Below are positions 25,554 through 34,937 of a stretch of 64,000 bases of DNA, piece by piece (position 1 is the stretch's first letter; each line of letters starts with the position of its first letter). Made by a program: the position numbers and the translations under genes. This DNA is from JBHEBG01 sp046557915 (GTDB lineage: Bacteria; Bacteroidota; Bacteroidia; Flavobacteriales; Flavobacteriaceae): NCBI RefSeq assembly GCF_046557915.1, contig NZ_JBHEBG010000007.1, positions 1 through 64,000 of the forward strand, in the 5' to 3' direction. The notes beneath the pieces were generated by a model. The model saw only the letters and a list, made by a program, of their open reading frames with translations. It was not told the DNA's origin and did not search any database.

Positions 25554-26743
25554 TATCCTTTAAAAGTTTTTAAAGCTTGACTAAGAATATTTACGGCTTT
25601 AATAAGGTTTTCCTTTTCTAGCACATAAGCAATACGTATTTGATTTTTTCCAAGGCCTTTGGTAGCATAGAATCCGGCAGCTGGCGCTACCATTACGGTT
25701 TCCCCGTTTAAACTAAAATCTTCTAAGAGCCATTGGGCAAATTTATCCGCATCCGCTATGGGCAGTTCCGCCATACAATAAAAAGCCCCTTGGGGTTTAG
25801 CGACTCTGACACCTTCAATTTTTTCTAGTTCGGTTATTAGTACGTTGCGTCTTTCTACATATTCCTCTATCACTGCATCAAAATAGCTTTGTGGTGTCTC
25901 TAGGGCGGCTTCACTGGCTATTTGAGCATAGGTGGGCGGGGATAAACGGGCCTGGGCAAACTTAAGGGCCGTTTTAACAACATTTTTATTTTTGGTGACC
26001 AGGCATCCAATTCTGGCTCCACACATGCTATACCTTTTTGAAACAGAATCGACTATTATAGCGTGTTCTTCCAATCCAGATTCTTGCAAAATGGAATGGT
26101 GTTGCTTTCCTTCATAAGCAAATTCCCGGTATACTTCATCAGCCACCAGAAATAGGTTGTGTTTTTTTACGATAGCGGCTAATTTCCCTATTTCTTCCTT
26201 GCTGTAGAGATATCCCGTAGGATTGCCCGGGTTACATATGAGTATGGCTTTGGTTTTTGGACCTATTAATTTCTCAAATTCCTCTACAGGGGGCAGTGCA
26301 AAATTGTCCTCTATTCTAGATACCACAGGAACCACTGTTACACCCGCGGCAGTAGCAAAACCATTGTAATTGGCATAGAAGGGCTCCGGGATAATAATTT
26401 CGTCCTCGGCATCGGCGATACTGCCCATTACAAAAGAAAGGGCTTCAGATCCTCCGGTGGTGACGATAATATCCTCCGAAGTAACTTCTATATGTTTTTT
26501 TTGATAGTATCGGGCTATTTTCTCCCGATAGGTCTCACTTCCTTCCGTTCTGCTATATGCCAACACCTCTATGGTATTGTTTTTGACCGCGTCCAAAGCA
26601 ATTTTTGGAGTTTTGATATCGGGTTGGCCAATATTGAGATGAATAACGTTGATACCCCTGTTTTTTGCTTGTTCTGCATAGGGAACCAATTTTCGTATGG
26701 GTGATTCGGGCATAGACTGCCCTTTACGGGATATGGAAGGCAT
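25553..26743 (-). CDS. PLP-dependent aminotransferase, class I (aspartate aminotransferase type)
   Basis: A 396-residue fold-type I transaminase. It has the substrate loop HLNIGQPDIKTP, cofactor residues in VTTGGSEALSFVMG and ICNPGNPTGYLY, and the PLP lysine in SVSKRYSMCGARIG, followed by a conserved Arg-rich C-terminus. Start 26743 (MPSISRKGQSMPESPIRKL) is preferred over an upstream in-frame ATG at 26785 because family members begin near this point. Likely moves amino groups between aspartate or aromatic amino acids and 2-oxoacids; exact specificity is not visible. Coupled to murB. Confidence 0.88.
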   Translation of the reverse strand: MPSISRKGQSMPESPIRKLVPYAEQAKNRGINVIHLNIGQPDIKTPKIALDAVKNNTIEVLAYSRTEGSETYREKIARYYQKKHIEVTSEDIIVTTGGSEALSFVMGSIADAEDEIIIPEPFYANYNGFATAAGVTVVPVVSRIEDNFALPPVEEFEKLIGPKTKAILICNPGNPTGYLYSKEEIGKLAAIVKKHNLFLVADEVYREFAYEGKQHHSILQESGLEEHAIIVDSVSKRYSMCGARIGCLVTKNKNVVKTALKFAQARLSPPTYAQIASEAALETPQSYFDAVIEEYVERRNVLITELEKIEGVRVAKPQGAFYCMAELPIADADKFAQWLLEDFSLNGETVMVAPAAGFYATKGLGKNQIRIAYVLEKENLIKAVNILSQALKTFKG

Positions 26744-26895
26744 GAAAACAGATTTTCCACAAAAATGAGAAATCAAAATGGACAAAACAATAGCCCCAAG
26801 CTTTTAATTTCATTCATTAATATTTGTTAAACTATAATAAGTTAAAGGATTTATTGTTTATCTTTAAAAGAGACAATCACTTAATAACAAGGGTA

Positions 26896-28227
26896 TTGCG
26901 AATTAAACTAAAACATATAATCCTATTCCTTTTGTGTTTTCCAGTACTTGGATTCGCGCAAGAATTTGAATTGTCGCCAGGAAAGAAAGTGCAAAAAGTA
27001 AAATTTCAGCTCATTAATAACCTCATTGTTATTCCTTTGGAGGTAAATGGTGCCAAGCTTTCGTTTATTTTGGATTCTGGTGTTAGTAAGCCCATACTGT
27101 TTAACTTGTCCGACCAAGATTCTATTCAAATTAACAATGTCTCCGAGGTTACTATTAGAGGTTTAGGGGGCGGAGAACCCATTAAGGCACTAAGCTCCAG
27201 GAGAAACGTTTTTAAGATAGGTGCGGTAAAGAACAACAATCAACTGTTGTATGTTGTTCTAGATAAGAGTTTAAATTTTTCTCCCACGCTCGGAATCCCT
27301 ATCCATGGAATAATAGGGTATGAACTTTTTAGGGATTTTGTAGTAGATATTAATTACGTTACCAACGTTATTAAATTCCACGATCCGGAGTTCCATACTT
27401 ATAAAAAAAATAAAAGAGATGAAACGTTGCCTTTGACCATTTCCAGGAAAAAGGCCTATATAGATGGTACCGTATACTTGGAAGATTCGAAAGATGTTCC
27501 GGTAAAACTTTTAATGGATACGGGTAGTAGTGATGCCATTTGGCTCTTTAAAGATAAGGAGAAAGGGCTTGGTCTGCCTGCAAAGAATTATGAGGATTAC
27601 CTTGGAAAAGGCTTAAGTGGCCATATATTTGGGAAACGGACCAAGGTAAACAAGATTAAGATTGGAAAATTTGTCTTGCAAGACGCCAAAGCCGCCTTTC
27701 CGGATATGGTTTCTTACAATAGCATAAAGGATTTGGGTGATAGAAATGGCAGTATTGGTGGGGAAATATTAAAACGTTTCAACATGATTTTCGATTATCC
27801 CAACAATAAGATTACCATAAGAAAAAATGGAAATTTCAGTGCTCCTTTCCATTACAATCTCAGTGGTATAGAATTGCAGCACAATGGCGTACGCTATGTA
27901 GCGGAAAGTATTGCAGATGCGGATGGCGTGGTTAGAACGGGCGAGCGGTCTTTTGGAAACGTACAAATATTGTTCGAAAACACCACAAGATTAAGCTTGG
28001 TGCCAGAAATTGTAGTTTCGGGAATTAGGGCAGGTAGCCCGGCAGACTTGGCGGGTTTGCAAGAAGGAGATGTAATTTTGGCCGTAAACGGCAAGCGCAT
28101 TTTTAGATATAAACTACAGGAAGTAATGAAAATGCTCAACGATAAAGAAGGCAAACGAGTACGGGTGCTTATCGAAAGATATGATCAGGATATGGTCATT
28201 AGTTTTATTCTGAAAAAACTATTTTAA
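26896..28227 (+). CDS. Secreted aspartyl protease-like protein with C-terminal PDZ domain
   Basis: A 443-residue protein in which two retropepsin-type halves are visible, with catalytic-type motifs FILDSGVSKP and LLMDTGSSDAIW, followed by a PDZ domain at about 360-440 (GIRAGSPADLAGLQEGDVILAVNGKRI). No ATG fits: the open frame runs from a TTG at 26824, but the TTG at 26896 gives a perfect signal peptide (RIKLKHIILFLLCFPVLGFAQ) and a promoter-like TATCTTTA lies at 26859. The first motif is DSG rather than DTG. Probably a periplasmic peptidase or peptide-binding protein. A terminator follows. Confidence 0.8.
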   Translation: MRIKLKHIILFLLCFPVLGFAQEFELSPGKKVQKVKFQLINNLIVIPLEVNGAKLSFILDSGVSKPILFNLSDQDSIQINNVSEVTIRGLGGGEPIKALSSRRNVFKIGAVKNNNQLLYVVLDKSLNFSPTLGIPIHGIIGYELFRDFVVDINYVTNVIKFHDPEFHTYKKNKRDETLPLTISRKKAYIDGTVYLEDSKDVPVKLLMDTGSSDAIWLFKDKEKGLGLPAKNYEDYLGKGLSGHIFGKRTKVNKIKIGKFVLQDAKAAFPDMVSYNSIKDLGDRNGSIGGEILKRFNMIFDYPNNKITIRKNGNFSAPFHYNLSGIELQHNGVRYVAESIADADGVVRTGERSFGNVQILFENTTRLSLVPEIVVSGIRAGSPADLAGLQEGDVILAVNGKRIFRYKLQEVMKMLNDKEGKRVRVLIERYDQDMVISFILKKLF

Positions 28228-28230
28228 ATA

Positions 28231-28261
28231 AAAAAAGCCCCGAGATTATCGAGGCTTTTTT
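28231..28261. terminator. Bidirectional terminator between the protease and DUF1573 genes
   Basis: GCCCCGA and TCGAGGC form a 7-bp stem flanked by A and T runs. On the minus strand it closes with a G-U wobble; on the plus strand there is one C-A mismatch, so it should work best for the DUF1573 gene. Confidence 0.75.
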
Positions 28262-28277
28262 ATCATTGGGCGAAAAC

Positions 28278-28667
28278 TTACTTGGTACCTTCCGCCTTAA
28301 TCGTTCCTTTTATCTTAAGCACCTTGGTAGGTGTATCCGCATTGGAAATTACGGTAATGGCCTTTCTAATGGGCCCAACTCTTTTAGTGTCATATTTTAC
28401 CTGTATCTCACCGGTTTTTCCTGGTAAAATAGGCCCTTCCGGTTTTTTCGGAATAGTACATCCGCAACTAGAGCTTACTTTACTTATTATTAAGGGAGCA
28501 TCTCCAGTGTTCGTAAATTCAAATGTCCTTGTACCATCACTACCTTTGGCTATTTCACCATAGTCAACGGTCTCGGATTTAAATTCGATTTTTGCGGTTT
28601 TGTCCTGAGCTTTTACATTCAACGCAAGTAGGCCGACAAATAATACAAATACTACTTTTTTCATCAT
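28278..28667 (-). CDS. DUF1573 domain secreted protein
   Basis: A 129-residue protein with signal peptide (MMKKVVFVLFVGLLALNVKAQ) and one DUF1573 immunoglobulin-like domain: VDYGEIAKGSDGTRTFEFTNTGDAPLIISKVSSSCGCT, with the invariant SSCGCT-type string, then PILPGKTGEIQVKYDT. These domains are widespread in Bacteroidota envelopes; the role is unknown. The gene has a full consensus promoter and stands alone. Confidence 0.85.
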   Translation of the reverse strand: MMKKVVFVLFVGLLALNVKAQDKTAKIEFKSETVDYGEIAKGSDGTRTFEFTNTGDAPLIISKVSSSCGCTIPKKPEGPILPGKTGEIQVKYDTKRVGPIRKAITVISNADTPTKVLKIKGTIKAEGTK

Positions 28668-28687
28668 TTCTAGTTTTGGGTGAATTT

Positions 28688-28718
28688 CAAATGTAAATGT
28701 TTTTAATGAACCTCCAAA
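28688..28718 (-). promoter_or_regulatory. Consensus Bacteroidota promoter for the DUF1573 gene
   Basis: On the minus strand TTTG (28718-28715), a 19-base spacer and TACATTTG (28695-28688) match the -33/-7 consensus TTTG-N19-TAnnTTTG exactly. The leader would be about 15-20 nt. Confidence 0.75.
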
Positions 28719-28805
28719 ATTCTTTTGTTATGTAATAACGTTACTTATTTTTGTTTCGTATTTAAAAAATGGGTAAAACCCGTCAATTACTATAATTTAA
28801 CATAG

Positions 28806-28813
28806 TACTTTTG
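28806..28813 (+). promoter_or_regulatory. -7 promoter box (TACTTTTG) for valS
   Basis: TACTTTTG matches TAnnTTTG and lies 51 bases before the valS ATG. No TTTG was found at the -33 position. The leader shows no T-box-like feature. Confidence 0.45.
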
Positions 28814-28864
28814 CACGCAAAATAGCAATGCCCGTTATGGGTAGACAAAAACCGTTCCAAAATA

Positions 28865-31513
28865 ATGGATATTCCTTCTAAATATGAGCCTCAAAATGTT
28901 GAGAACCAGTGGTATGATTATTGGTTGAAGCATAACTATTTTCACTCCAAACCCGACACGAGAGAGGCGTATACCATAGTAATACCACCTCCAAACGTTA
29001 CCGGCGTTTTACATATGGGCCATATGCTCAACAATACCATACAAGACGTTTTGGTAAGAAGGGCCCGTTTAATGGGCAAGAACGCATGCTGGGTTCCTGG
29101 AATGGACCATGCATCTATTGCTACCGAGGCCAAGGTAGTGGCCAAACTTAAGTCAGAAGGAATATCCAAGGAAGATCTGTCAAGGGAAGAGTTTCTTAAA
29201 CACGCATGGGATTGGACCAATGAATATGGGGGAGTAATTCTACAACAGCTTAAAAAATTGGGATGCTCCTGCGATTGGGAACGCACTGCCTTTACCATGG
29301 ATGACAATATGTCTGCTTCTGTAATCCGGGTTTTTGTTGATTTGTTCAACAAAGGTCTTATTTATAGGGGTCATAGAATGGTAAACTGGGATCCGGAAGC
29401 TAAGACCACAGTATCCGATGAGGAAGTTAATTACGAGGAAAAACAGGGTCTTCTATACTATATTGCCTATAAAATTGAAGGAACGGATGAATCCGTTACC
29501 ATTGCCACTACTAGGCCAGAAACCATTCTAGGAGATACTGCGATTTGTATAAACCCTAATGATGAACGATATCGCCATTTAAAGGGAAAAAAAGCAATTG
29601 TACCTATCTGCGATAGGGCGATTCCAATTATAGAGGACGAGTACGTTGATATCGAGTTTGGAACGGGATGTCTAAAAGTTACACCGGCCCACGATATAAA
29701 CGATAAAGCTTTGGGCGAAAAACACCATTTAGAGATTATCGATATCTTCAACGAAGATGCAACGCTAAACAGGTTTGGGCTGCATTATAAGGACAAGGAT
29801 AGATTTGTTGTTCGTAAAGAAATTTCCAAAGAACTAGAGGAGAAGGGCTTTTTGGTGAAAACAGAGCAGTATATTAACAAGGTGGGGACTTCCGAGCGTA
29901 CAAAGGCCGTTATTGAACCTCGCCTGTCCGAGCAATGGTTCTTAAAGATGGAAGACCTGGTAAAACCAGCAATAAAGGCTGTTTTAACGGATAGGGACGT
30001 TAAATTGTTTCCCAAAAAATTTGAGAACACCTATCGCCATTGGATGGAGAACATCAGGGATTGGAATATTTCGCGTCAATTGTGGTGGGGTCAGCAGATT
30101 CCGGCATACTATTATGGGGATGGACAAAATGAATTTGTAGTAGCGGAAACCCCTGAATCTGCACTTCAACTAGCTAAGAAAAAGTTGGCGAAAACCAATA
30201 AGGATGCGTCCGAAGCTCTTGTTTTGAAGGATCTTAGGCAAGATGGTGATGTATTGGATACTTGGTTTTCTTCTTGGCTTTGGCCCATAAGTGTGTTCAA
30301 TGGTATTCTAAAACCAAATAACGAAGAAATAGCATATTACTATCCCACCAACGATTTGGTTACTGGGCCCGATATCCTTTTTTTCTGGGTAGCCAGGATG
30401 ATTGTAGCAGGTTACGAATTTAGAGGGGCCAAACCCTTTGAGAATGTTTATTTCACCGGGTTGGTAAGGGACAAACAAAGACGTAAAATGTCTAAACAAC
30501 TTGGTAACTCTCCCGATGCGCTTAAACTAATTGAAACCTATGGAGCGGACGGAGTCCGCGTTGGACTTTTGTTAAGTTCTGCCGCAGGAAACGATTTAAT
30601 GTTCGATGAGGCGCTTTGCCAGCAGGGAAAGAATTTTGCCAATAAAATTTGGAACGGATTTCGTCTGGTAAAAGGCTGGGAAGTAGAAGATATACCGCAG
30701 CCAGAGGCCTCCAAAATTGGAATAGCATGGTATACTTCCAAGTTTAACCAAACCTTGATTGAGATTGAGGACCATTTTAGCAAATACAGGATATCGGACG
30801 CCCTAATGGCCATTTACAAACTGGTATGGGACGACTACAGTTCTTGGTTGCTAGAAATAATAAAACCTGCTTATCAACAACCAATAGACAGGATTTCCTT
30901 TGAGGCGGCGATCCATATTTTTGAACAAAACCTTAAGTTGTTGCACCCTTTTATGCCCTTTCTTACAGAAGAGGTATGGCAACATATTGCCAAACGCAGC
31001 CCAGAAGAAGCCTTAATGATTTCTCAATGGCCAGAGCGGAAAAAGATCAATACAAATCTTATCGATGGTTTTAATTTTAGTTCCGAGGTAATTTCCGGCA
31101 TACGTACTATACGTAAGGAAAAAAACATACCTATGAAGGAAGTTCTGGAACTTTCAGTTTTAAATAAGGGGAAAATAGCTGGGGATTGGAATTCGGTAAT
31201 CTGCAAACTAGGGAACGTAGCTAAAATCTCCGAGGTTGGTGAGCAAGTAGAAGGAGCACTCTCTTTCCGCGTTAAAAACAATGAATATTTTATTCCAATT
31301 AGTGGGGCGATCGATATTCAGGCAGAGATAAAGAAAATACAGGAAGAGCTTAATTATACCAAAGGCTTTTTACTGTCCGTTCAGAAGAAACTTGGCAATG
31401 AGCGTTTTGTAAACAATGCGCCAGAACAGGTAGTAGACATAGAGAAAAAGAAAGCCGCCGATGCGGAAGCCAAAATTGAGACCTTGGAAAAGAGTTTGGA
31501 TAGCTTAAGATAG
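28865..31513 (+). CDS. valS: Valine--tRNA ligase
   Basis: An 882-residue class I aminoacyl-tRNA synthetase that charges tRNA-Val and edits misactivated threonine. PPPNVTGVLHMGHM holds the HIGH-type motif, TTRPETILGDTAI marks the editing domain, and KMSKQLGNSPD at 541-551 is the KMSKS loop with Gln in the last position. A C-terminal coiled-coil arm is at about 815-880. Full length for the family. Confidence 0.96.
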   Translation: MDIPSKYEPQNVENQWYDYWLKHNYFHSKPDTREAYTIVIPPPNVTGVLHMGHMLNNTIQDVLVRRARLMGKNACWVPGMDHASIATEAKVVAKLKSEGISKEDLSREEFLKHAWDWTNEYGGVILQQLKKLGCSCDWERTAFTMDDNMSASVIRVFVDLFNKGLIYRGHRMVNWDPEAKTTVSDEEVNYEEKQGLLYYIAYKIEGTDESVTIATTRPETILGDTAICINPNDERYRHLKGKKAIVPICDRAIPIIEDEYVDIEFGTGCLKVTPAHDINDKALGEKHHLEIIDIFNEDATLNRFGLHYKDKDRFVVRKEISKELEEKGFLVKTEQYINKVGTSERTKAVIEPRLSEQWFLKMEDLVKPAIKAVLTDRDVKLFPKKFENTYRHWMENIRDWNISRQLWWGQQIPAYYYGDGQNEFVVAETPESALQLAKKKLAKTNKDASEALVLKDLRQDGDVLDTWFSSWLWPISVFNGILKPNNEEIAYYYPTNDLVTGPDILFFWVARMIVAGYEFRGAKPFENVYFTGLVRDKQRRKMSKQLGNSPDALKLIETYGADGVRVGLLLSSAAGNDLMFDEALCQQGKNFANKIWNGFRLVKGWEVEDIPQPEASKIGIAWYTSKFNQTLIEIEDHFSKYRISDALMAIYKLVWDDYSSWLLEIIKPAYQQPIDRISFEAAIHIFEQNLKLLHPFMPFLTEEVWQHIAKRSPEEALMISQWPERKKINTNLIDGFNFSSEVISGIRTIRKEKNIPMKEVLELSVLNKGKIAGDWNSVICKLGNVAKISEVGEQVEGALSFRVKNNEYFIPISGAIDIQAEIKKIQEELNYTKGFLLSVQKKLGNERFVNNAPEQVVDIEKKKAADAEAKIETLEKSLDSLR

Positions 31514-31561
31514 TAACCTTTTTACCACGGACGTTGGTGTAGCTATTCATTGGCGCATAAT

Positions 31562-31569
31562 TAATTTTG
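31562..31569 (+). promoter_or_regulatory. -7-like box (TAATTTTG) abutting the beta-propeller gene
   Basis: TAATTTTG ends one base before the ATG at 31571. If used, the transcript would start at or inside the first codons, so either translation is leaderless or the match is fortuitous. Confidence 0.3.
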
Positions 31570-31570
31570 T

Positions 31571-32467
31571 ATGAAAAACTTTTTCACACGTGCTATTTTG
31601 ATAATGCATCTAGGAACCATTTTAGCCCAAACCGCTCAGGAAAAGTTGCTGACCCATAACCAATCCGAAGATCGCTATGCCAGTTTTTCAAGTGCAGGGG
31701 ATCAGATAGTTTTTGAGTCCGATCGGGACGGTGATTGGAATATTTATCTAATGGATTCGGATGGAAAAAACCAGCAATCTTTAACCACCCATACCAGTGA
31801 AGATAGGAGGCCCAGTTGGCATCCGTCAGATAAAAAAATAGTGTTCGAATCTAACAGGGAGGGAAAATTTGCCCTGTATGAATATACAATTAAAACAAAG
31901 AGAACAAAGCGCATTCCGATACTAGGGCTTAGTGGAGAACCTATGTTTGCCAGGTATTCTCCCAATGGAAGGTTTTTGGCTTTCTCGGACAGGAAATCAG
32001 ATCAGGAGTCCAATATCGCAATATGTAAGCACAATGGCAGAGGACTTAAGCACCTAACGAACCATAGTTTTCGAACTTTCTATCCAAATTGGTCCCCGGA
32101 TGGTGATACACTTGTATTTTTTTCTAGACACGAAACTAATAACAAGGATGATGAAATTTATAAAATTGGTGTTGACGGGTTTGGTATGAAAAGGTTGACC
32201 AAATGGCCAAAGCACAATTTCTGCCCCGTATGGTCCTCGGACGGAACAAAGATTGCTTACGTTACCTCTATAGAAGGCACCAGACCGGAAATATATGTAA
32301 TGGCGGCTAATGGGAGCCATCAAACAAGAATTACCTTCAATGAGGACGGAGACACCTTGCCTAACTGGTCACCTAATGGAAGTAGCATTCTAATTAGCGG
32401 CTATCGCAACGGTAATTACGAAATTTGCGAGTTAAACATTTCGAACTTAAGGATGGAGGTAGAATAG
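31571..32467 (+). CDS. TolB-like PD40 beta-propeller secreted protein
   Basis: A 298-residue protein with an N-terminal signal (ILIMHLGTILAQTAQ) and about six repeats of 40-45 residues of the WD40-like PD40 type (DRYASFSSAGDQIVFESDRDG, EDRRPSWHPSDKKIVFES, FYPNWSPDGDTLVFFS, FCPVWSSDGTKIAYVTS, TLPNWSPNGSSILISG). The repeats build a beta-propeller as in TolB. It is too short for a full TolB, lacking the N-terminal domain. Likely a periplasmic binding or structural protein. Same strand as valS. Confidence 0.82.
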   Translation: MKNFFTRAILIMHLGTILAQTAQEKLLTHNQSEDRYASFSSAGDQIVFESDRDGDWNIYLMDSDGKNQQSLTTHTSEDRRPSWHPSDKKIVFESNREGKFALYEYTIKTKRTKRIPILGLSGEPMFARYSPNGRFLAFSDRKSDQESNIAICKHNGRGLKHLTNHSFRTFYPNWSPDGDTLVFFSRHETNNKDDEIYKIGVDGFGMKRLTKWPKHNFCPVWSSDGTKIAYVTSIEGTRPEIYVMAANGSHQTRITFNEDGDTLPNWSPNGSSILISGYRNGNYEICELNISNLRMEVE

Positions 32468-32549
32468 TTAAAACGTATACGCTCAACTTTTATAGGTTAA
32501 GTTTTTAGTAGTATAACCAGGTATTAGTTTACAAAAAAAGTTCTTCAGA

Positions 32550-33008
32550 ATGATAAAAATAGTAAGGAGCAACTCTACCGATCAGGATTTTATTGCGATG
32601 GTAAAACTCTTGGATGCCGATTTGGCCATACGCGACGGTGCCGATCATGCCTTTTACTCCCAATTCAATAAAATTGATCTCATAAAACATGTGGTAATTG
32701 CATATACAAACGATAAGCCAATTGGTTGCGGTGCAATTAAGGAATACGCCCCAAAGATAATGGAGGTTAAACGGATGTATACCTTGCCCGCGGGCAGGGG
32801 TAAAGGGTTGGCCACTAGAATGCTGGCCGAATTGGAAAAATGGGCAGTGGAGTTGTCATATGAAAAATGCATTCTGGAAACCGGTAAAAAACAACCGGAA
32901 GCCATAGCACTGTACCAAAAGAATGGATATTTGATTATTGATAACTACGGACAATATACAGGCGTGGAAAATAGTCTGTGTTTCGAAAAAAAACTAAAAG
33001 TAACGTAA
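32550..33008 (+). CDS. GNAT family N-acetyltransferase
   Basis: A 152-residue acetyltransferase. The acetyl-CoA-binding motif is MYTLPAGRGKGLATRML at about 75-90 and the C-terminal motif ETGKKQPEAIALYQKNGYLII. The N-terminal SNSTDQDFIAMVKLLDADLA and acceptor details do not reveal the substrate. Last gene of the plus-strand stretch, ending convergent with the acyl-CoA-binding protein gene. Confidence 0.85.
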   Translation: MIKIVRSNSTDQDFIAMVKLLDADLAIRDGADHAFYSQFNKIDLIKHVVIAYTNDKPIGCGAIKEYAPKIMEVKRMYTLPAGRGKGLATRMLAELEKWAVELSYEKCILETGKKQPEAIALYQKNGYLIIDNYGQYTGVENSLCFEKKLKVT

Positions 33009-33084
33009 GGTGGGCGACTTTTTCTGGTAGTGCGTCCAAGACTTAGAATAGGCCATTGGGCCGACTTGGAAGCAGAGCGGATCA

Positions 33085-33351
33085 TTATTTTTTCTTCTTT
33101 ACTTCTTTCCGTACCAAATTTATATATTTTTTCATGGCTTCTTCCCTACTTATGTTTTGGGCCTGTATAAGGGCATTGGCTTTAAAGGCATTGATCAATG
33201 GTGTTTTACTGCCTGGATTTCCAAAGTTCTTATTTGCAATTTTGTAGTAGGCGTAGAGTTTTAAAAGAAGGTCTGCCGGAAAGGGTTCCTTGTAGTTGTT
33301 TACAAATTCCACAGCTTCATCAAAGTCTTTTTGTAACTTATCACTCTTCAT
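33085..33351 (-). CDS. Acyl-CoA-binding protein
   Basis: An 88-residue cytosolic four-helix protein of the ACBP family, which binds and buffers long-chain acyl-CoA esters. It has the typical start LQKDFDEAVEFV, the LLKLYAYYKIA helix with the acyl-CoA-contacting Tyr/Lys, and FKANALIQAQNISREEAMKKYINLV (normally WxAWxxxxGxSxEEAxxxYI; both Trp are replaced here). Its start overlaps the end of the phosphatidylserine decarboxylase gene by 11 bp, so it belongs to a phospholipid operon. Confidence 0.9.
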   Translation of the reverse strand: MKSDKLQKDFDEAVEFVNNYKEPFPADLLLKLYAYYKIANKNFGNPGSKTPLINAFKANALIQAQNISREEAMKKYINLVRKEVKKKK

Positions 33352-34009
33352 CTTTTTCCGCTATTGTGGCAATACAGGTTTTTGCTCCTACTGCTTTTTG
33401 ATTAAGTTTTACGGTTATGATGGCATTTAAAGGTAAGAACAAATCTACTCTCGACCCAAATTTGATAAAACCAGCATCTTCCCCCTGTTGAACGCTTTCA
33501 CCCACTTCTGCATAATTTACAATGCGCCGTGCCATTGCACCAGCAATTTGACGGTAAAGAACGTCCCCAAATTTTGGTGTATTTATTACCACGGTAGTAC
33601 GTTCATTTTCCTCGCTCGACTTTGGGTGCCAAGCTACCAAATATTTACCCGGATGGTATTTTGAGAATTTAATGGCTCCACTTGCGGGGTACCTTGTAAC
33701 ATGCACGTTTATTGGCGACATAAAGATAGACACCTGTATGCGTTTGTCCTTAAAGTATTCTTTTTCCTCTACTTCTTCTATGACCACAACTTTACCATCA
33801 ACCGGAGCAAGTATTTCATCAAAATTCTTTACCGCTATTCTTTTAGGGTTTCTAAAAAACTGAAGTATCAACAATAGAATTACAATGGCACCGACCTGAA
33901 GTCCCCATTTTAACCAGACGGGTTCTACGTAAAAATTAGCTAACACTACTACGGCACAAACGATAAAAAAGGTGGTCAGGATAATTTTTTGACCCTCTCT
34001 ATGAAACAT
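33341..34009 (-). CDS. psd: Phosphatidylserine decarboxylase, short (archaeal/Bacteroidota) type
   Basis: A 222-residue membrane-associated pro-enzyme that makes phosphatidylethanolamine. Two N-terminal transmembrane segments (about 10-50), PVDGKVVVIEEVEE, the active-site segment SPINVHVTRYPASG, and the self-cleavage site in FIKFGSRVDLFLP, where the Ser becomes the pyruvoyl group. Length fits the short form. It overlaps cdsA upstream and the ACBP gene downstream by 11 bp each. Confidence 0.92.
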   Translation of the reverse strand: MFHREGQKIILTTFFIVCAVVVLANFYVEPVWLKWGLQVGAIVILLLILQFFRNPKRIAVKNFDEILAPVDGKVVVIEEVEEKEYFKDKRIQVSIFMSPINVHVTRYPASGAIKFSKYHPGKYLVAWHPKSSEENERTTVVINTPKFGDVLYRQIAGAMARRIVNYAEVGESVQQGEDAGFIKFGSRVDLFLPLNAIITVKLNQKAVGAKTCIATIAEKDEE

Positions 34010-34802
34010 AAGAAAAGATATTTAAGGTTAAGTATGCAAATGGGGCGGCAAAAACTAAGCTATCTAACCGATCTAAGATTCCTCCATGACCGGGTAAGAT
34101 GGCCCCGCTGTCCTTAACGCCGGCCATTCTTTTAAATTTAGATTCAACAAGGTCTCCCAAACTTCCTGTAATTACTATTACCGAAGCCAGGATTACCCAT
34201 TGGGTGGGGTTCATTATAGGTTCATATTTGGCTAAAATATAAGCAGCTATCAAGGTAAAAACAAGTCCTCCCAAGGTGCCTTCCCAAGTCTTTTTTGGAG
34301 ATACCGAAGGAAAAAGCTTTGTACGGCCAATGCTCTTGCCTACCAAATACGCAAAGGAATCATTTACCCATATCAAAATAAAGATACCCATTATCAAAAA
34401 TTTGGCGAACGCGTTATCCTTATAGGGTATCATGGTAAGGAAAATACAACCACCCCCAAGATAGAAGAGTCCAATGACGAATTTTTGAAATTTGTTCATG
34501 GTCTTTTTCTCTTTGGAGAACAGATAGTACAAAAGCACAAAATTAACGGTTATGGTAAGGAACATGAGTATGTTAATCAGCAATTTGTCATGTATCAAGT
34601 AAATATACCCCCACCAAAGAGCCAAATACGCTATAAAGATGTGATAGCCCCTTAGACCAATGATTCTTTTGTACTCATAAAGGCAGGCAAGGCCAAATAC
34701 CATGAATAGGAAGTCAAAGGCATCAGAGCTTAGAAAAACGGCCGAGAGCAGTAAAACAACATATACAGCTCCGGTAAGCAAGCGCCTTAAAATTTCTTTC
34801 AT
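33999..34802 (-). CDS. cdsA: Phosphatidate cytidylyltransferase
   Basis: A 267-residue polytopic inner-membrane enzyme that makes CDP-diacylglycerol from CTP and phosphatidate, the precursor of all phospholipids. Seven or eight hydrophobic helices and the C-terminal signature GSLGDLVESKFKR followed by KDSGAILPGHGGILDRLDS. It starts an overlapping three-gene set cdsA-psd-acbp, so phospholipid head-group synthesis and acyl-CoA handling are produced together. Confidence 0.94.
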   Translation of the reverse strand: MKEILRRLLTGAVYVVLLLSAVFLSSDAFDFLFMVFGLACLYEYKRIIGLRGYHIFIAYLALWWGYIYLIHDKLLINILMFLTITVNFVLLYYLFSKEKKTMNKFQKFVIGLFYLGGGCIFLTMIPYKDNAFAKFLIMGIFILIWVNDSFAYLVGKSIGRTKLFPSVSPKKTWEGTLGGLVFTLIAAYILAKYEPIMNPTQWVILASVIVITGSLGDLVESKFKRMAGVKDSGAILPGHGGILDRLDSLVFAAPFAYLTLNIFSYVS

Positions 34803-34937
34803 CTATTAATTAATTTTCATCTGGCCGTAAATTAAACAAATAAAAATTGCTGGCATAGATGTACGGGCTCCCCTGTGCAAAAAAAAACATTATTTACATG
34901 GTATGCAAAAATTGAAGGTGTTTATGGTACTACTTCT

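Noticed and set aside
28668..28864. T-box or other riboswitch upstream of valS
   Set aside because: The leader is short and AT-rich with no T-box sequence and no terminator; only a -7 box is supported.
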